Assembly (NCBI GenBank): GCA_025526935.1
Contig: JAHLKD010000015.1
Location: forward strand, 434,001 to 498,000
DNA from: Cladochytrium replicatum
Taxonomy: Eukaryota > Chytridiomycota > Chytridiomycetes > Cladochytriales > Cladochytriaceae
Length of the DNA: 64,000 nt
Direction: 5' to 3'
A program made the position numbers and the translations under genes. The notes under the pieces were generated by a model. That model saw only the letters and a list, made by a program, of their open reading frames with translations. It had not been told where the DNA came from and searched no databases. Below, in pieces: positions 47,910-59,838 of the stretch (positions within the stretch are counted from its first letter, which is position 1; each line of letters opens with the position of its first letter).

Positions 47910-49540
47910 CTAAATAGCACCTTCTTTGCTCTTGTTCAAATCTTTGATGGTGTACTTCCCATAAATTTTCGCAGCATCAAAGACTTCCCAGCGACTTGCT
48001 GGGAATATGTGCTTTGGAGAATATTCTCAGAAACGACAAGTCCTCGAAGTTATTTGAAGTTACCTTGTTCTTTTCGTACCATGCTCGCTCTATCAGTTTC
48101 CCAGCATGTGACTGAACACAATAATTCAACCTCAGCAAGTCTTCCCGGACATTACAGACATAGACATACCTCTTCAGTCTCGACAGTGGCGTCCACCGTA
48201 AGGCGTACATCATCGTGAACGTCGAAAGAAAACAACGGCCCCGACTTTCCTCTCGTTTTATTCACAATAAAATCGTAAAAGGTGTAATGCTTTTAAATGA
48301 TGGTGGATGTAAACTCCCTGCTTGTGGCTTCTCCTCGACATACTTACATGGGGGATAATCAAGTCTTCCTTAACATACATAAGGTTGTCCACGTTAATGT
48401 TCCGCAGTTGATGCCACTGCTGTCTGCACGCCTCGATAAACGCCCCAATGGTATCGCCCTTCTTCACTTCAACCTCTTTTCGATGCCCAGTACCATCCCA
48501 GTAGCTGTAGGTGATAATGATCTTTTCCTCTGGAAGATTGGGTATTAAGGACAGACCATGGCACAATTTTCGATGCTTACGCTTGATCTTCTCTTGCGCC
48601 TCCAGCCATTGTTCTTGCAGTTCATCTCGGGCTCGGCGTTCTTCCTCGTCGCGCTCCCGATCGAATAGGAAACTGGTGTCGACAGAGGGATCCTTTCGAA
48701 TTTTCACCTTTTTGTCTTCCCAAGATTTCGGATCCACTGGCTTAATTTCTGCAAAATAAAGTCAAAACTGAGATAAATACTCAAAACGCTCAGAATTCTG
48801 ATCTCTCTCTCGCCGTCCCCTCAGCGAGAAGATTTAATCCATCATTTCATTCCAATCACTCCGATTTCTTGAGTCGAAACCCACGAGCACGGAGCGATCA
48901 GGATTCCTCCTTTCGGATGGAAATTCAGATTCACAATATCGATACAATTTGTTTTCATCATTGGGGGGCGAGGTCGATGCACAGCGAAATTCCATACCTG
49001 GTCCTGGGTCGGCACTGCCAAGTACATCTTCATCTTCAAACGACAGCTTGGCTTTCGCGTTATTGGTTTTCTTCTTCTTCTTGGGATGTCTAGATCAACC
49101 AGCTGGAGGAATAAGTCCCCGCGAAAGTGATGAATTGTCAGGGCTCACAATTTCGCAGCCTCTCGATCCATTTCCTCTTTACGCTTGTTCTCAAGAGCGT
49201 CCTTGATCCTTTCAAAGTCTTCAAGTCTGACCAACCCAACAGTGTGCTTCTTGAGCTCATTTTCTCCCACGTCATTTTGGGCCACGAATTTTTCTGATCC
49301 TATTTTGACTTGGGTGTCCTGTCGACATTTTCAGATTTGAAATCTATAATTAACGGATGGAGTGCTTACTTTTGTAATTTGCTCCTTTTTCTTTGCGATG
49401 TCGTCGAGCATAGTCTTCCGCTGCTTCTCTAGGATAGCCTGTCGCTGTCCCTCCAATTGTCCTCTTAGTTCCATGGGTTTCGTTAGTCAGTGAATCCAAC
49501 AACCCTCCGTGCTCCACTCCACTCACCCTTTGTACTCCAT
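47910..49540 (-). CDS. XAP5/FAM50 family nuclear protein
   Basis: Eight exons: 49540-49527, 49463-49370, 49318-49149, 49089-48998, 48748-48348, 48289-48170, 48111-48064 and 48011-47910. Every phase agrees, giving 346 residues, the size of animal FAM50A. The tiny first exon encodes MEYKG, matching the family's MAQYKG-like start. Landmarks: [18 protein letters not shown], a Lys run then [101 protein letters not shown] and KYTIKDL. In other eukaryotes these proteins are nuclear and linked to spliceosomes, circadian timing, or ciliary gene expression in algae. Intron 4 is 249 bp, four times the others. The gene shares a 104-bp promoter gap with the GH5-like gene. Confidence 0.95.
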
Positions 49541-49644
49541 CGCTTCTTGACAACGTGTGGCTTGCTACGGTGGGAATCTGTACCAGTTTGCGATATAATT
49601 ATTTGTTGCCCCTATTGCAGAGTTGCTCACGCGAACGTGACATC
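49541..49644. promoter_or_regulatory. 104-bp divergent promoter, XAP5 / GH5-like gene
   Basis: The start codons at 49540 (minus) and 49645 (plus) are 104 bp apart, so both transcripts must begin in or near this gap. No TATA box is evident. If the GH5-like gene has an upstream exon the gap would be larger in effect; the sequence TTGCCCCTATTGCAG at about 49608 could be an acceptor. Confidence 0.5.
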
Positions 49645-51660
49645 ATGGCCTCCAACCAGACTGTCCTACCCTTCCTCGTACGCAACGGCTCGGTGTGGTG
49701 GGACCCGTCTACAAATGCGCCGTTTCGCTTCTTTTCATTCAACATTCCCAACCTGTTTATGATAGAGGACGACTCGTGGCGCTTGCCGGTAAGCAGAAAC
49801 TGCCGTAACTTTGGCCGCTCTTCTCATTCAAGCTCCTCTCAGGATACATGGGAGCAGGAAGATGCCCTGAAATCTCTCTCGCTCATGGGACCTGGAGCTC
49901 GGTTGACTCGCACCTACTGCCTTTCAGTTGAAACGGGTTTGGATTTTAAGGACTACCTTCGGCATGTGCGAATAACTAAGCCTTTAAATCGGACCGTGAC
50001 CACGGTCCAGGGAGCCTCAAAGCCTCTCTACCTGGACGAGGAAGCGTTTGTAGCATTAGATAATGCGCTGGCAATCGCCAGCCGCTACAAGATATACGTC
50101 ATGATTCCCATTATTGATCGTTGGGAGTGGTGGGGTGGCATTGGGTCGTTCGCGCGCCTCTTCAACGGAACTTCCTCAACGAATGAATCTATCGACGACG
50201 CTGGCGCTCGGTTCTTCAAGGACCGCACGGTTCGCGATGGATTTAAGGCTTTCGTCACCGCTGTTATGAACCGAAACAACACAGTGACCGGAAAGAAGTA
50301 CTACGAGGACCCAACCATCATTTGGGAGACTGGAAATGAGCTCTCTATGCCCTCTGGCGATCGAGTCCCTTCGGACTGGACACTGGAGATTACAAGCATG
50401 ATCAAAGGCATCTCCAAGGGGAAGCAGCTCGTCGTAGATGGCTCGTACGGAAAGTTTGGGTGGGATGACCGTGTTCTCACCGATGCGAACATCGACGCCT
50501 ACACCGACCATCTCTACATCGAAGTGCCGGCTACGGAGACATTAGTGGGGTATGGCTCTCTGCTGGTTTTTGCTCTCGTGGCCATCGTTATCGCAATCGT
50601 TGCCGTTGCTTTTCCGAAGAAGCTGCTATGGAATCGAACCCGTTCAGGCAACCATTCTTCCGACATTAAACTGGAAGACTTAAATGATGAACAAGCCCAA
50701 GGGAAAGCTGGAAAGCGTCGATGCTGTGGTGAATTTCTGAGTTCGAAGGTGGCCATCATCACCGCTGTGGTGTGCACAGTTGTGGCAGCTGTTTTCATTG
50801 GTGTTTTCGCCAACTATGCAATCACTTATTTGACGGATCCCCCCTACACTGATCGATGTGTGGAGTCATCGAACAAGGTCATCGGAAGCTATCAGAAGCC
50901 GTTCTTTATCGGAGAAACTCTCGGTCCGGTGACAACCACGCTGAACAGATTGGCACAAACAACTGTAGCCGATGGAGCTAACATCAAGAGTCTGACTCCT
51001 GTACAGAAAGCCTCTGGTGTTATGATGTGGAGTCTTCGATATCACAGTTCCAAAGGTGGATTCTGTAAGTTCCCAATGCACACCAGTATTTCTACCGGTT
51101 AATATCTTCACCACCCACTAGACACCCACAAAGAGTTTGATGACTTCTGGTCTTTCCAATTCCCCGGACTTCCCGCCAATGTTGCCAACGGATTCGCTGC
51201 CGACTCCATTTCAATGATTAACCTGGTGCGAAATGCTGCAGCGTCGATCTACAACCAAGCTCAGAACGTAGTTGGAAATTCCGCTTCTGTTGATGTTCCA
51301 GTTCCGCTGCCGACACCCGACCCACCTACGATACTCAGCGTGAAGTCGAACCTAACAGCAGTCGCAGGATCACTTCATGTGAATGTTACCATGAGAGGAT
51401 CCACCGGGGCTCAGTACTACACAATTTTACGAGCCTCGAATGACGATATTGCAACAGCACCGTCAACCGAGAGTTTCTCCACAGTTGCGAGCTCCGTGTA
51501 CGAGAACGGCGGTGTGGAATCGCCAATCTTTACTGACAAAGTCCAAACTTCGGCCAAAGTGCTCTGGTACAGGGCTATCGCTCATAACGTGCCAATCCCT
51601 GGGTCGACAAATGTACAGTCTTCTGGAGCTTCTGCAGCCGTCTCGATCAAACTAGCTTGA
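49645..51660 (+). CDS. GH5-like mannanase-type glycosidase with internal membrane hairpin
   Basis: Exons 49645-49788, 49843-51064 and 51122-51660 give 634 residues in phase. Intron 1 (54 bp) is open in frame, so it could be retained. Family-like features: FLVRNGSVWWDPSTN, LTRTYCLSVE, YKIYVMIPIIDRWEWWG, the presumed acid/base Glu in IIWETGNEL (about residue 214), DAYTDHLYIE, and the presumed nucleophile Glu in KPFFIGETLG (about 406). Between the two Glu residues lie two membrane helices (about 283-305, LLVFALVAIVIAIVAVAF, and about 351-378, AIITAVVCTVVAAVFIGVF) joined by a basic 45-residue loop. Several NxS/T sites occur. No signal peptide is seen at the chosen start. Activity on beta-mannan is an inference from family resemblance. 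Confidence 0.78.
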
Positions 51661-51799
51661 AATTCTTGTTGCGGGACGTTTTCTTCTCTTCCTACATTCC
51701 AAGTTATCATTGTTTTTATTGGACCTAGTGTGGTTGAAAGAATTGAGCATTTTGCGCAACTGTATTTACTTCGCAGCTAGTTTAAGTAGACAGCTCTTT

Positions 51800-54700
51800 C
51801 TACCCAGAATGTTGCTCAATCCCTGAAATTTGCTGCCCGCCAGACTGTTGCTGGACCGGAGGCAAGCGAAGGTCTCCCTTCTCTTCCGACAAAGCGCTTT
51901 GTTTCGTCGCAGCATCAGCCCTTGACTTAGACCCTCTCAGATCTCTGCGTAGCTGATTGATCTCTTTGATGAGCGCGACGTTCTCCTGCATAATGCGCAC
52001 ATTGTCCGCCCGATGGATTCCCTGATCCTTTGTAACCTTCTTTCGGAGAGATGCGGCTGTCCTTTCGAGATATTCACGCTGCCTTGCATATTCGTGCTGA
52101 ATGTCCACCTCCATAGTCTCCTCATCGCGAACTGCCTCTTTACAATACTTCTGGTACAATCTTTTCAGGTGTGCCTAACTCTTTCATTTGAGTTCCCGTG
52201 AAATGTTTGGGAATGTTCAGCTCACCTTCAAGAGCTTAGGCTCTTGGATGAATTGGACGCACTCGTTGAGATCAACTTTAAATCTCCTTACTGTTGCAGA
52301 GCAAGCTTTGACCTTTTCTCTTTCCTTGGCAACCTCTTTCTCCGCAGCCTTGAGCTTGAGCTTCAAATCTGAAATTGCGAGGTCAAGGTTTGAGTTTGCT
52401 TTGTGGTAATGCTCCAGTTCTAGATCCATTTCCTGACCAAGGAAACCAAGTTCCGGTCACACTTTCAAGATGACATGTCGCAGAGTACCTTAATCTGATG
52501 AGACATTCCCTGTATATCCTGCTCGCGAGGCTCGATCTGCCTTTTCAGTTCCTTAATTTTGTAGTCCAGCACGAATTTGAACTTCTCAAGCTCTTGATTC
52601 TTCTTTTTCAGATCGTAAATTCGCTTCTCTTTGTCCTGAATGGTTTCATCACGCTCTTGAATCTGAGATTGAAGGTGTTCAACTTAATCCCTGAAACATA
52701 TTAGCCACTTACTTCCTTCTTCAAGCCTGCAATGTCCTTCTCCAAGCTTTTTATAACCGTGTGAAGCTTTTTCTCTTCAGCGTACATTTTTGCAATGTCC
52801 GCTTTATGAGCATCAATCTCGGATTGCAAGGTGTTGAACTTTTTCCTCATGATCCCGTTTTCTCCCTTTAGTCTCAGTCCGACTTCTCTCTCCTCTTTCA
52901 GTTTCTTTTCGTACCGATGTTTTAGCTCAAGAATTTCAGTGTCAGCATCCTCCTCGGTCTCCCTTGTTGTTTCCTCGAATTCTTTGTGCTGTTGAAGCAT
53001 TTCGTCTTGAAGCTGAAGGTTCAAGGTTAAGCGAACAGGATCACACAAAGCGACCCAACAACAAACATGCCTGATCAATTTCTGCCTGCCGCTCACGGAT
53101 TTTGGCTTCAAAGTGTGTCGAAAGTTCGTTCAGCGCTTTCTCTTTCGACAGTTGCATCTCTTTCATCTGTCGCTCCCACTGGCTCTGCAACTCCACTGTA
53201 CGAGTCTGTAACTCTTGATACTTTTCATATTCGGCCATAAGCTTTGCATTATGAACGGTTTCAAGTTCCTATCGGCGAGCTTATTAGTTGGGAATAAAAT
53301 GGAAATCTCTAGAAATATACCAGCAACTCTTTTGAGTGAACTTCCTTCTCTTCAGCCATCTCTTCCTCGTGTCTGACTTCCTCTTTCTCCTTATCCGTTC
53401 GCAAAACAGTGGACGTGATCTTCAATGCCTCAATCTCTTGCATGAACTTCTCCGTCACTTCCTTAATCTTCTCGTTGAAGTTCATGTCCTTGAGCCTAAG
53501 TTGATACTCGTTCTCCATCTTTAGTTCTTCAACACGAGTCTTCAATTCCGCCATCATGGTATTCTTTTCTTCAAGGTCTGATTTTGTCACCAGAATCTGT
53601 AAAATGTGAGCGGATTACGAAAGCTTAGAAAGGCTCGCAAAGCTCAAGGAAGTCCCAACCTCATCGGCATAAACAATTTCACGCTCCCGTTTCAGCCCTC
53701 GCCCCTCTTTATCACTGATTTTGAAAACGTACAGGCATCCATCCTCTGATGCGGAGAAGAGATATTGATCATCATAAGAAACACGCAGTTTCGTGATGGG
53801 GGAAGAATGCCCTTGATGCTCCTGAAATTCTCCAGGCTCATTGGCAAGCGGGAACTTCATGGAGCGAATGGTGCCATTCGTTGTTCCTATGAAGGTGGTA
53901 ATATCAGACATCAGCGAAAATTGACGAATGTTATTTCCAAACTGTACCTGTGAACATCATTCTGCCAGAGTGGGACAAGCTGACTTGCGTTAGTACTGCG
54001 TCGGACTCGATTTCTCGCACGATCTGGGAGTCGATGATCTCCTGCGACAGCCAAGAAGACGTAAAATTTAAAAAAATGCTCAAGTTCAGTACTTTCCGAC
54101 AAACCTTGAGTGTTTTGTCACTCCCCACTGCGTAAATCGTCTTACCGTCCGGAGTTGCCACGGCGCAGGTGTAGGAACAGCTTTTGAGAATGCTCTCTCC
54201 TTCTCGCTTAACCCCACCGCTTCCACTTCCTCCCGTCAGATCTTTAAGTCCCCAATCGTAGATTGCTCCATCCATTCCAGCAGTAACAATCTTAGAATCA
54301 TCTTGTGTCCAGTAGATCGATCTGACCTTTCCATTGTGCCCTTTTAGGTTGCCCAGGTTCTCAAAGTTCCATGTTGAGTAAATTTGTATTGTGTTTCCAT
54401 GCACTGCGGCAAAGTATTGACCACCTGAGCTAAAGCGGCACTGATGGGAATTAGTAAGGGATGCGCGAATGACATGACATCCTTGTGTCTGTACCTCTCT
54501 GCAGCCGCGAATTGTGAACTCTCGGAACGGTCTTATATCGTCAATGAGTAGGTTCATCAACCGCAATTTGTCAGAAAATCCGACCAGAATGTAAAGGCCC
54601 GAAGGATGAATGGCGACTGAATATGCCTCCTCCGGAAAGTATTTGACAAGCTCTGATGTATTCTCAAGATAGTTCCATACTCTCACAGAGCGATCGGACG

Positions 54701-56261
54701 AACAAGTGGCAATCAAGGGCTTTCTAATGCAAGTATCCATCCCTGTTATTTGTCCATGATGAAATGGTTGTGATAATGCCTCAAACTTTGCATCATCTCC
54801 CTGTGGAGTTAGAACAGAATCATTTTGTGACCTTCACCCGCTGGTTTTAAACGCTGACCTTCACTTCTGTTCCCGAGAGTAAAATTGAGACCACTTGACT
54901 GTTTTCCAAGCTACACACAAGTGTCTCTTCGGTTGGACTCAAAGCCATGTTTATCACCTTTGCGTTCTCATCGTGTAGCGTAAAGTCTCTAGATTTGCGA
55001 TAAAGTTCAAAGTGGGATAGTTGCTGACCCATTGTTTGATTCTGTTGAGCTCCTCCGACAATCGTGGGTCCGTTAACGTCATCCCCTTTCTCATACACAA
55101 CAACAGACCCACCAGAACCTCCACAAACAAACCCTTTGGAATATGAGACCAAACTGTAGACACCCCTGGGAGAGTTCCCCGCTCCATGCAGGTTACTCAG
55201 CTCCCCCTTAAGATCGCCGTTGGACTCTACAATTAATAGTTTAGCATCATCAGTCCCAACAAGGATCCGGTCGTCGGCTGTCCAGCAATGGCAAGTGAAG
55301 TTCTTTTCGACCAATCTTGGTTAGTGCAATTGTTTTCGGGCGCCTCTTTACTTACCTTGGTTTCTATCTTTTGAAATGTCAATGGCTTCAGGGTCCCTTC
55401 TTGGTAACGGAACATTTTGAAGATACCGTTGCCAACGACGCACAATTGGGTATTGTCATTTGGGTTGAAGCTGACTTGATACACGACACTTCCGTGCCAG
55501 CCTACACCCCCACCAGCTGAAAGGACTACCGACGAATTGAGCCCAACTCCACTGGCCCCCAGTAATACTCCACCAGGCGACAACATAGCACCGGTGGTAG
55601 ATGGACTTTGTCCTGCTTGCTGTGCCTGTTGCAACTGCATTGAGCTTGCATGCTGTTGTTGCATTTGAAGCGACATCGGTTGAGATTTTTGATCCATGTT
55701 TGCTGTGCGTATAGATGCCATCAGCTTCGTTTTCTCCCACGTCCAATAGTAAAGCGTCCATTCGGGAGCACCAGACTGGGCTATGATGTATTTGGAGTCA
55801 CTTGAGAAAGCGATACAAACAAATTCCTTACAAAGACAAGCCCGTCATTACTTTGGTTATCTTCAAAATTTGATGTATTGACAATCACCTTTGATTCAAT
55901 GTCGGGAGCAGAGAGTATTTTTCTCCTTCTCAACGTGTGGAGATCATATATGGCAACAATTGGCTTGTCGCTCTTCCGTTCTGCAATCGCAAGATACCGT
56001 TTAGAAGGACCTGAAATTGCCATTGCCGTTATCCCTTCGCTACGGTCCGTAACCGGAATGAACTTTTGTGTCTTGGTCTCAGTGCTATAAAGGACTGTGT
56101 TTGCACCCGCAGGATAGAAGACTGTCTGTTCATCGACGAATCCCACATTGTCCTTGACATCTCCTTTCAGACCAAATACATGTCTAAACAAGAATTTCAG
56201 AGCGAAGACTGATGCAAGCGGGGATCACGAGCTACCGGTGGGCGACCGCTGCGATGGACAT
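51800..56261 (-). CDS. CFAP57: CFAP57 (WDR65), cilia- and flagella-associated protein
   Basis: Fourteen exons, all in phase: 56261-56236, 56183-55889, 55826-55356, 55302-54859, 54800-54495, 54440-54105, 54041-53948, 53886-53660, 53596-53321, 53268-53071, 53012-52713, 52662-52489, 52432-52226 and 52174-51800. The product is 1,242 residues; the human protein has about 1,250. The first exon encodes MSIAAVAHR, close to the animal start, and continues as HVFGLKGDV. The N-terminal 650 residues are WD40 repeats ([72 protein letters not shown]). The C-terminal 590 residues are continuous coiled coil. A Gln/Met/Ser-rich insertion of about 55 residues interrupts the second blade group. Intron 10 (53013-53070) is GC-AG. 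The protein builds inner dynein arm contacts in the axoneme. Confidence 0.96.
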
Positions 56262-56414
56262 CTTTCGTCCCAGGTGCCCAGAGTCAACAAACTGTGATCT
56301 GGGTGCTTTTCTACAGGTGTCTGGTGGATCGCGTTGCACCTGTCGTGATTCGTCGTGGTGGCTGGTGGCAGTGGTTGATCCCTGACACCCTTACACAAAC
56401 CTGACTACTTTTGG
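56262..56414. promoter_or_regulatory. 153-bp divergent promoter, CFAP57 / kinase-WD40 gene
   Basis: Start codons at 56261 (minus) and 56415 (plus) leave 153 bp. A ciliary structural gene and a kinase fusion therefore share one regulatory gap. No known motif, including an RFX-type X-box, was recognised by eye. Confidence 0.45.
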
Positions 56415-59256
56415 ATGGCAGAGCGGCTGAAGGCATCAGACCTCGTCTTCCAGCCTTCAACCGACTTTCTTGCGGAGGGAGGCACTGCGGTGGTTTTTAA
56501 GGCTCACTGGCTTGGTGCCCGCGTCGCTGTTAAAGCTTTGAAAGTCGGACTTCTTCCCCATGCAACGCCAAAGAACGTGAGCAAGAAGTTGACAGAGGAT
56601 TTCAGAAAGGAGGCACTATTGTGGGGGAATCTGAGACATCCAAATGTTATTCACTTGTTTGGAATCGTCATACCTGAGAGCTTCGAGAGGAGGATTTCGG
56701 AAAGCGATGGGCAACAGGATTCTAATTCGGCGTGGGCAGTTAATGGAGAAAATTTAGGTCGGTCTTATACTCAGTTGAAGTTCGAGTCACTACCCCTGAT
56801 GGTGATGGAGTACGCCCAGTGTGGCAACCTTGCAAATGTGAGTTTGAATGAGCCTTTGCCGGAGAAACCAAGCTAATATGTGTCAATGACCTGTTCACAG
56901 TACATGCATTCATATCACCAAAAACTGGATGTACTCGAGCGCGTAAGAATAGCGTCAGAAATTGCAAGTGGAATGCGATATTTACACAGCCAAGATCCTC
57001 CAATGTTGTGGATACGTACTGGGTTGTGATTAATTGGCTCACTATTTTTTTTAGATATCACGGAGATCTAAAACCAGCCAATGTTCTGATCATGGCTGAC
57101 TTGACTGTCAAGTTGACCGACTTCGGATTTTCCAGAGTAAAGACCTTTTCAGTTCAATTACAACCTGGAGCTTCCACTCTGGTTGCGGGTACACTTCGAT
57201 ATATGGCCCCAGGTTTGGCGTTTATCAATTGAAAGGCCAAATTTACTCAATCTATTGATAGAACGTATGGAGGGGTATCCCGTAACCGAAAGGACGGATG
57301 TTTATTCGTACGCAATGACGCTTTACGAGCTCCTCACAGGGAAGACTCCGTTTGAACTGGATGGATTGGATTCCGATCCGTTGGTAGTTGCAGCGGTTCT
57401 GATTAAGCGCCAGAGGCCCAGAATTGTACACGGTCTTCCACACGCAGCAGACAGCATTTTGCGCTTAGTGGAAGTATGCTGGAGAGATCATCCTTCTCAT
57501 CGACCAGCATTTGGGCAGATAGTGAAGGTGTTGGGACATAAATGTGTACGTGATACAAACTTGACGGGGGATCAAGCATTGGAATGCGTCTCAGAACTTT
57601 TAGGCGAAAGGAAAATGGTGGAGCTGAAAGCACCATTACCTCCGTCGTTGAAACCGCCCGATCACCCGACCTTGGAACAACCAAAAGCGGATGACTCGTA
57701 CGACTTCGCAGCACCGCTGGCACTCGAGGTTGGGTTGGGCGCAATTGAACTCGCAGTGATCTCTCATACTCAGACGAGTGAGAAATCATCTCCGACAAGG
57801 GAGGAAATCATACGCAGGGAGTCTGAGAAATCGGAGCGCAAAGACTTCAAACACGCTGCTGTGTCTGGTGAGAGTCTAAATTCATGATACCATTTCGAAC
57901 ATTTGCTTATGCACTGTATGCCTTACCTAAATAGGAATAAGAACAGTGTACCAGTTTCTGTCAGTGCCTTTGTTTCAAAGACAGCCACGGTGGATTTTCG
58001 TAGTCAGTTTTATTTGCTTCGTACTTGGGGTTGTGTGCAGCTATTTGGTTTCCCGGCCTCTAATTATCGCCTCGTGTGCCTTTGGTCCCTCCCTGAGCAT
58101 GGAAAGGCAAACAACGATCACACAGGCGCATTACGCCTTTAATCACTCTGTAGCCGTTTCTGCGTTGACACTATCAGAGGACGGAGCAACCCTTTTTACT
58201 GCCGACCGTTCTGGATACACACATATGTGGGATTTGGCCAGTGTCAGGCCACTACGCACATTTTCAAATGGGACAGATAGAATTGGGGCAATGGCGCTGA
58301 CAAGAGGTTCTCAATACCTTTTGGCTGCCGCTGGGAAAGTGTAGGTTATGTCGATCTTCATCACTTACCTTGTTCCTCACCACTCTCGTCAGCATTTACA
58401 TTTGGAGCGTCTCAACGGGAAAAATTGTTCAAATATTTCAAAGTCATTCAACACCGATAAACGCTATGGCTCTCACTGAAGACGGGAACTTTTTGCTCAG
58501 CGGTTCCGGACAATCTGCTAGTGAAGTGGACGGTGATTACGACATTCGACGGTGGTTTGTGAACGACTCTCTCACCAACGGATCATCTTCGAACGCTACG
58601 CTATTTTTCAATAATTGGGGAGGGTGAGTTGAATAATATGCTAATCGAGTTACACCAGCTCAACAACTTTCCTTTCCGTATATTTCTTATTGAAGGATAA
58701 CAGGTTTTGCGGTCCATAAAAATGGGAATCACTTTTTTAGCTCAAGCTTTGATCGAACGATTATCATGTGGGACGTCACAACTAAGACCGCCGTTCGCAC
58801 CTTTCATGGCCATACCACAGGCGTAATATTATAATGTACTCGCAAATACGTATATTTACCTCTACATTTAGGTGCTTTGCATTGCGCTATCTTCAGATGG
58901 AAAGACACTCTACAGCGGGTCAATGGATAACACTGCGATGTCGTGGGATGTCGAGACGGGGTAATTGTGCCTGATGCGGATTCATTGTTAAGTTAATCTC
59001 CTCTTCCAGGAAACGTCTGATGACATATTTTCACCCAAACTGGGTAACTTCAATCGCCGCCCATCCAAAAATCTCCACACGTTTTGCGACAGGGAGCATT
59101 GACTCGTACGTGCGGGTTTGGGATGCGGATAGCACTGTTGGAACGGTGTTTGCCGGACATTATCCTCACCCCGTCAGTGCCGTCACATTTCATCCTGAAG
59201 GTGAATCGCTTGTTTCGGCATCGACGGATGGCAAGGTTTACTTGTGGGATCTATAA
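56415..59256 (+). CDS. TKL-like kinase fused through a membrane helix to WD40 repeats
   Basis: Nine exons: 56415-56837, 56901-57007, 57055-57212, 57262-57867, 57935-58340, 58393-58623, 58696-58822, 58872-58960 and 59010-59256. All phases agree, giving 797 residues. Kinase domain, about residues 10-330: EGGTAVVFKAHW, RVAVKALKV, YHGDLKPANVL (HGD where most have HRD; catalytic Asp kept), LTDFGFSRVK, GTLRYMAPER, DVYSYAMTLYELLTG, CWRDHPSHRPAFGQI. A 100-residue disordered linker leads to a membrane helix at about 451-471 (WIFVVSFICFVLGVVCSYLV). WD40 repeats fill the rest (YTHMWDL, IYIWSVSTGK, SFDRTIIMWDV, MDNTAMSWDVE, SYVRVWDA, GKVYLWDL). The link rests on the 57868-57934 intron, whose removal joins kinase tail and helix in frame. 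Two separate genes remain possible. Confidence 0.75.
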
Positions 59257-59596
59257 CCAAAGACAAAGTTCAGAAAGCCAAATGAGAATTATCTTTTGCT
59301 ATGTATTCAAATTGTTTGCATTGTTTGTGTTTTAGTTTTGTAATTTTCTTTTCTTGATTACCTCCAATCTTTCATCCGCATGCTATGCGTTCGAACTTCG
59401 TTTGGCTTTGTTATTCTGAGCGCGGTACATTTCACCAACCCCAGACAGAAATGCTGCTCGATTGCATCCATGTAGTGTAGCCGAAGGTTTAATTGTTAAT
59501 TTCTTGCTGAAAGAGATTACTCTTACCTATGTACTTGATCAAAAGCAGAAGTTCGATAGCTTTTCAAAAAAATGCCAAATATTTAACATTATTAAA

Positions 59597-59838
59597 GAAA
59601 TAGTAAATACCAGTAGCTGAAAGAGGAGTTCTTGTTTCATCTCATTTGGAATCGTTGATTTTACCATATATGGAATGAAATAGTAAATACCAGTAGCTGA
59701 AAGAGGAGTTCTTGTTTCATCTCATTTGGAATCGTTGATTTTACCATATATGGAATGAAATAGTAAATACCAGTAGCTGAAAGAGGAGTTCTTGTTTCAT
59801 CTCATTTGGAATCGTTGATTTTACCATATATGGAATGT
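59597..59838. repeat. Three-copy 80-bp minisatellite
   Basis: An 80-bp unit starting GAAATAGTAAATACCAGTAG and containing GAAAGAGGAGTTC and ACCATATATGGAATG is repeated three times with no visible differences (unit starts 80 bp apart at TAGTAAATAC: 59601, 59681, 59761). Such perfect copies mean recent tandem duplication. It lies in the gene-free stretch 59257-60600 downstream of the kinase-WD40 gene. Confidence 0.95.
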
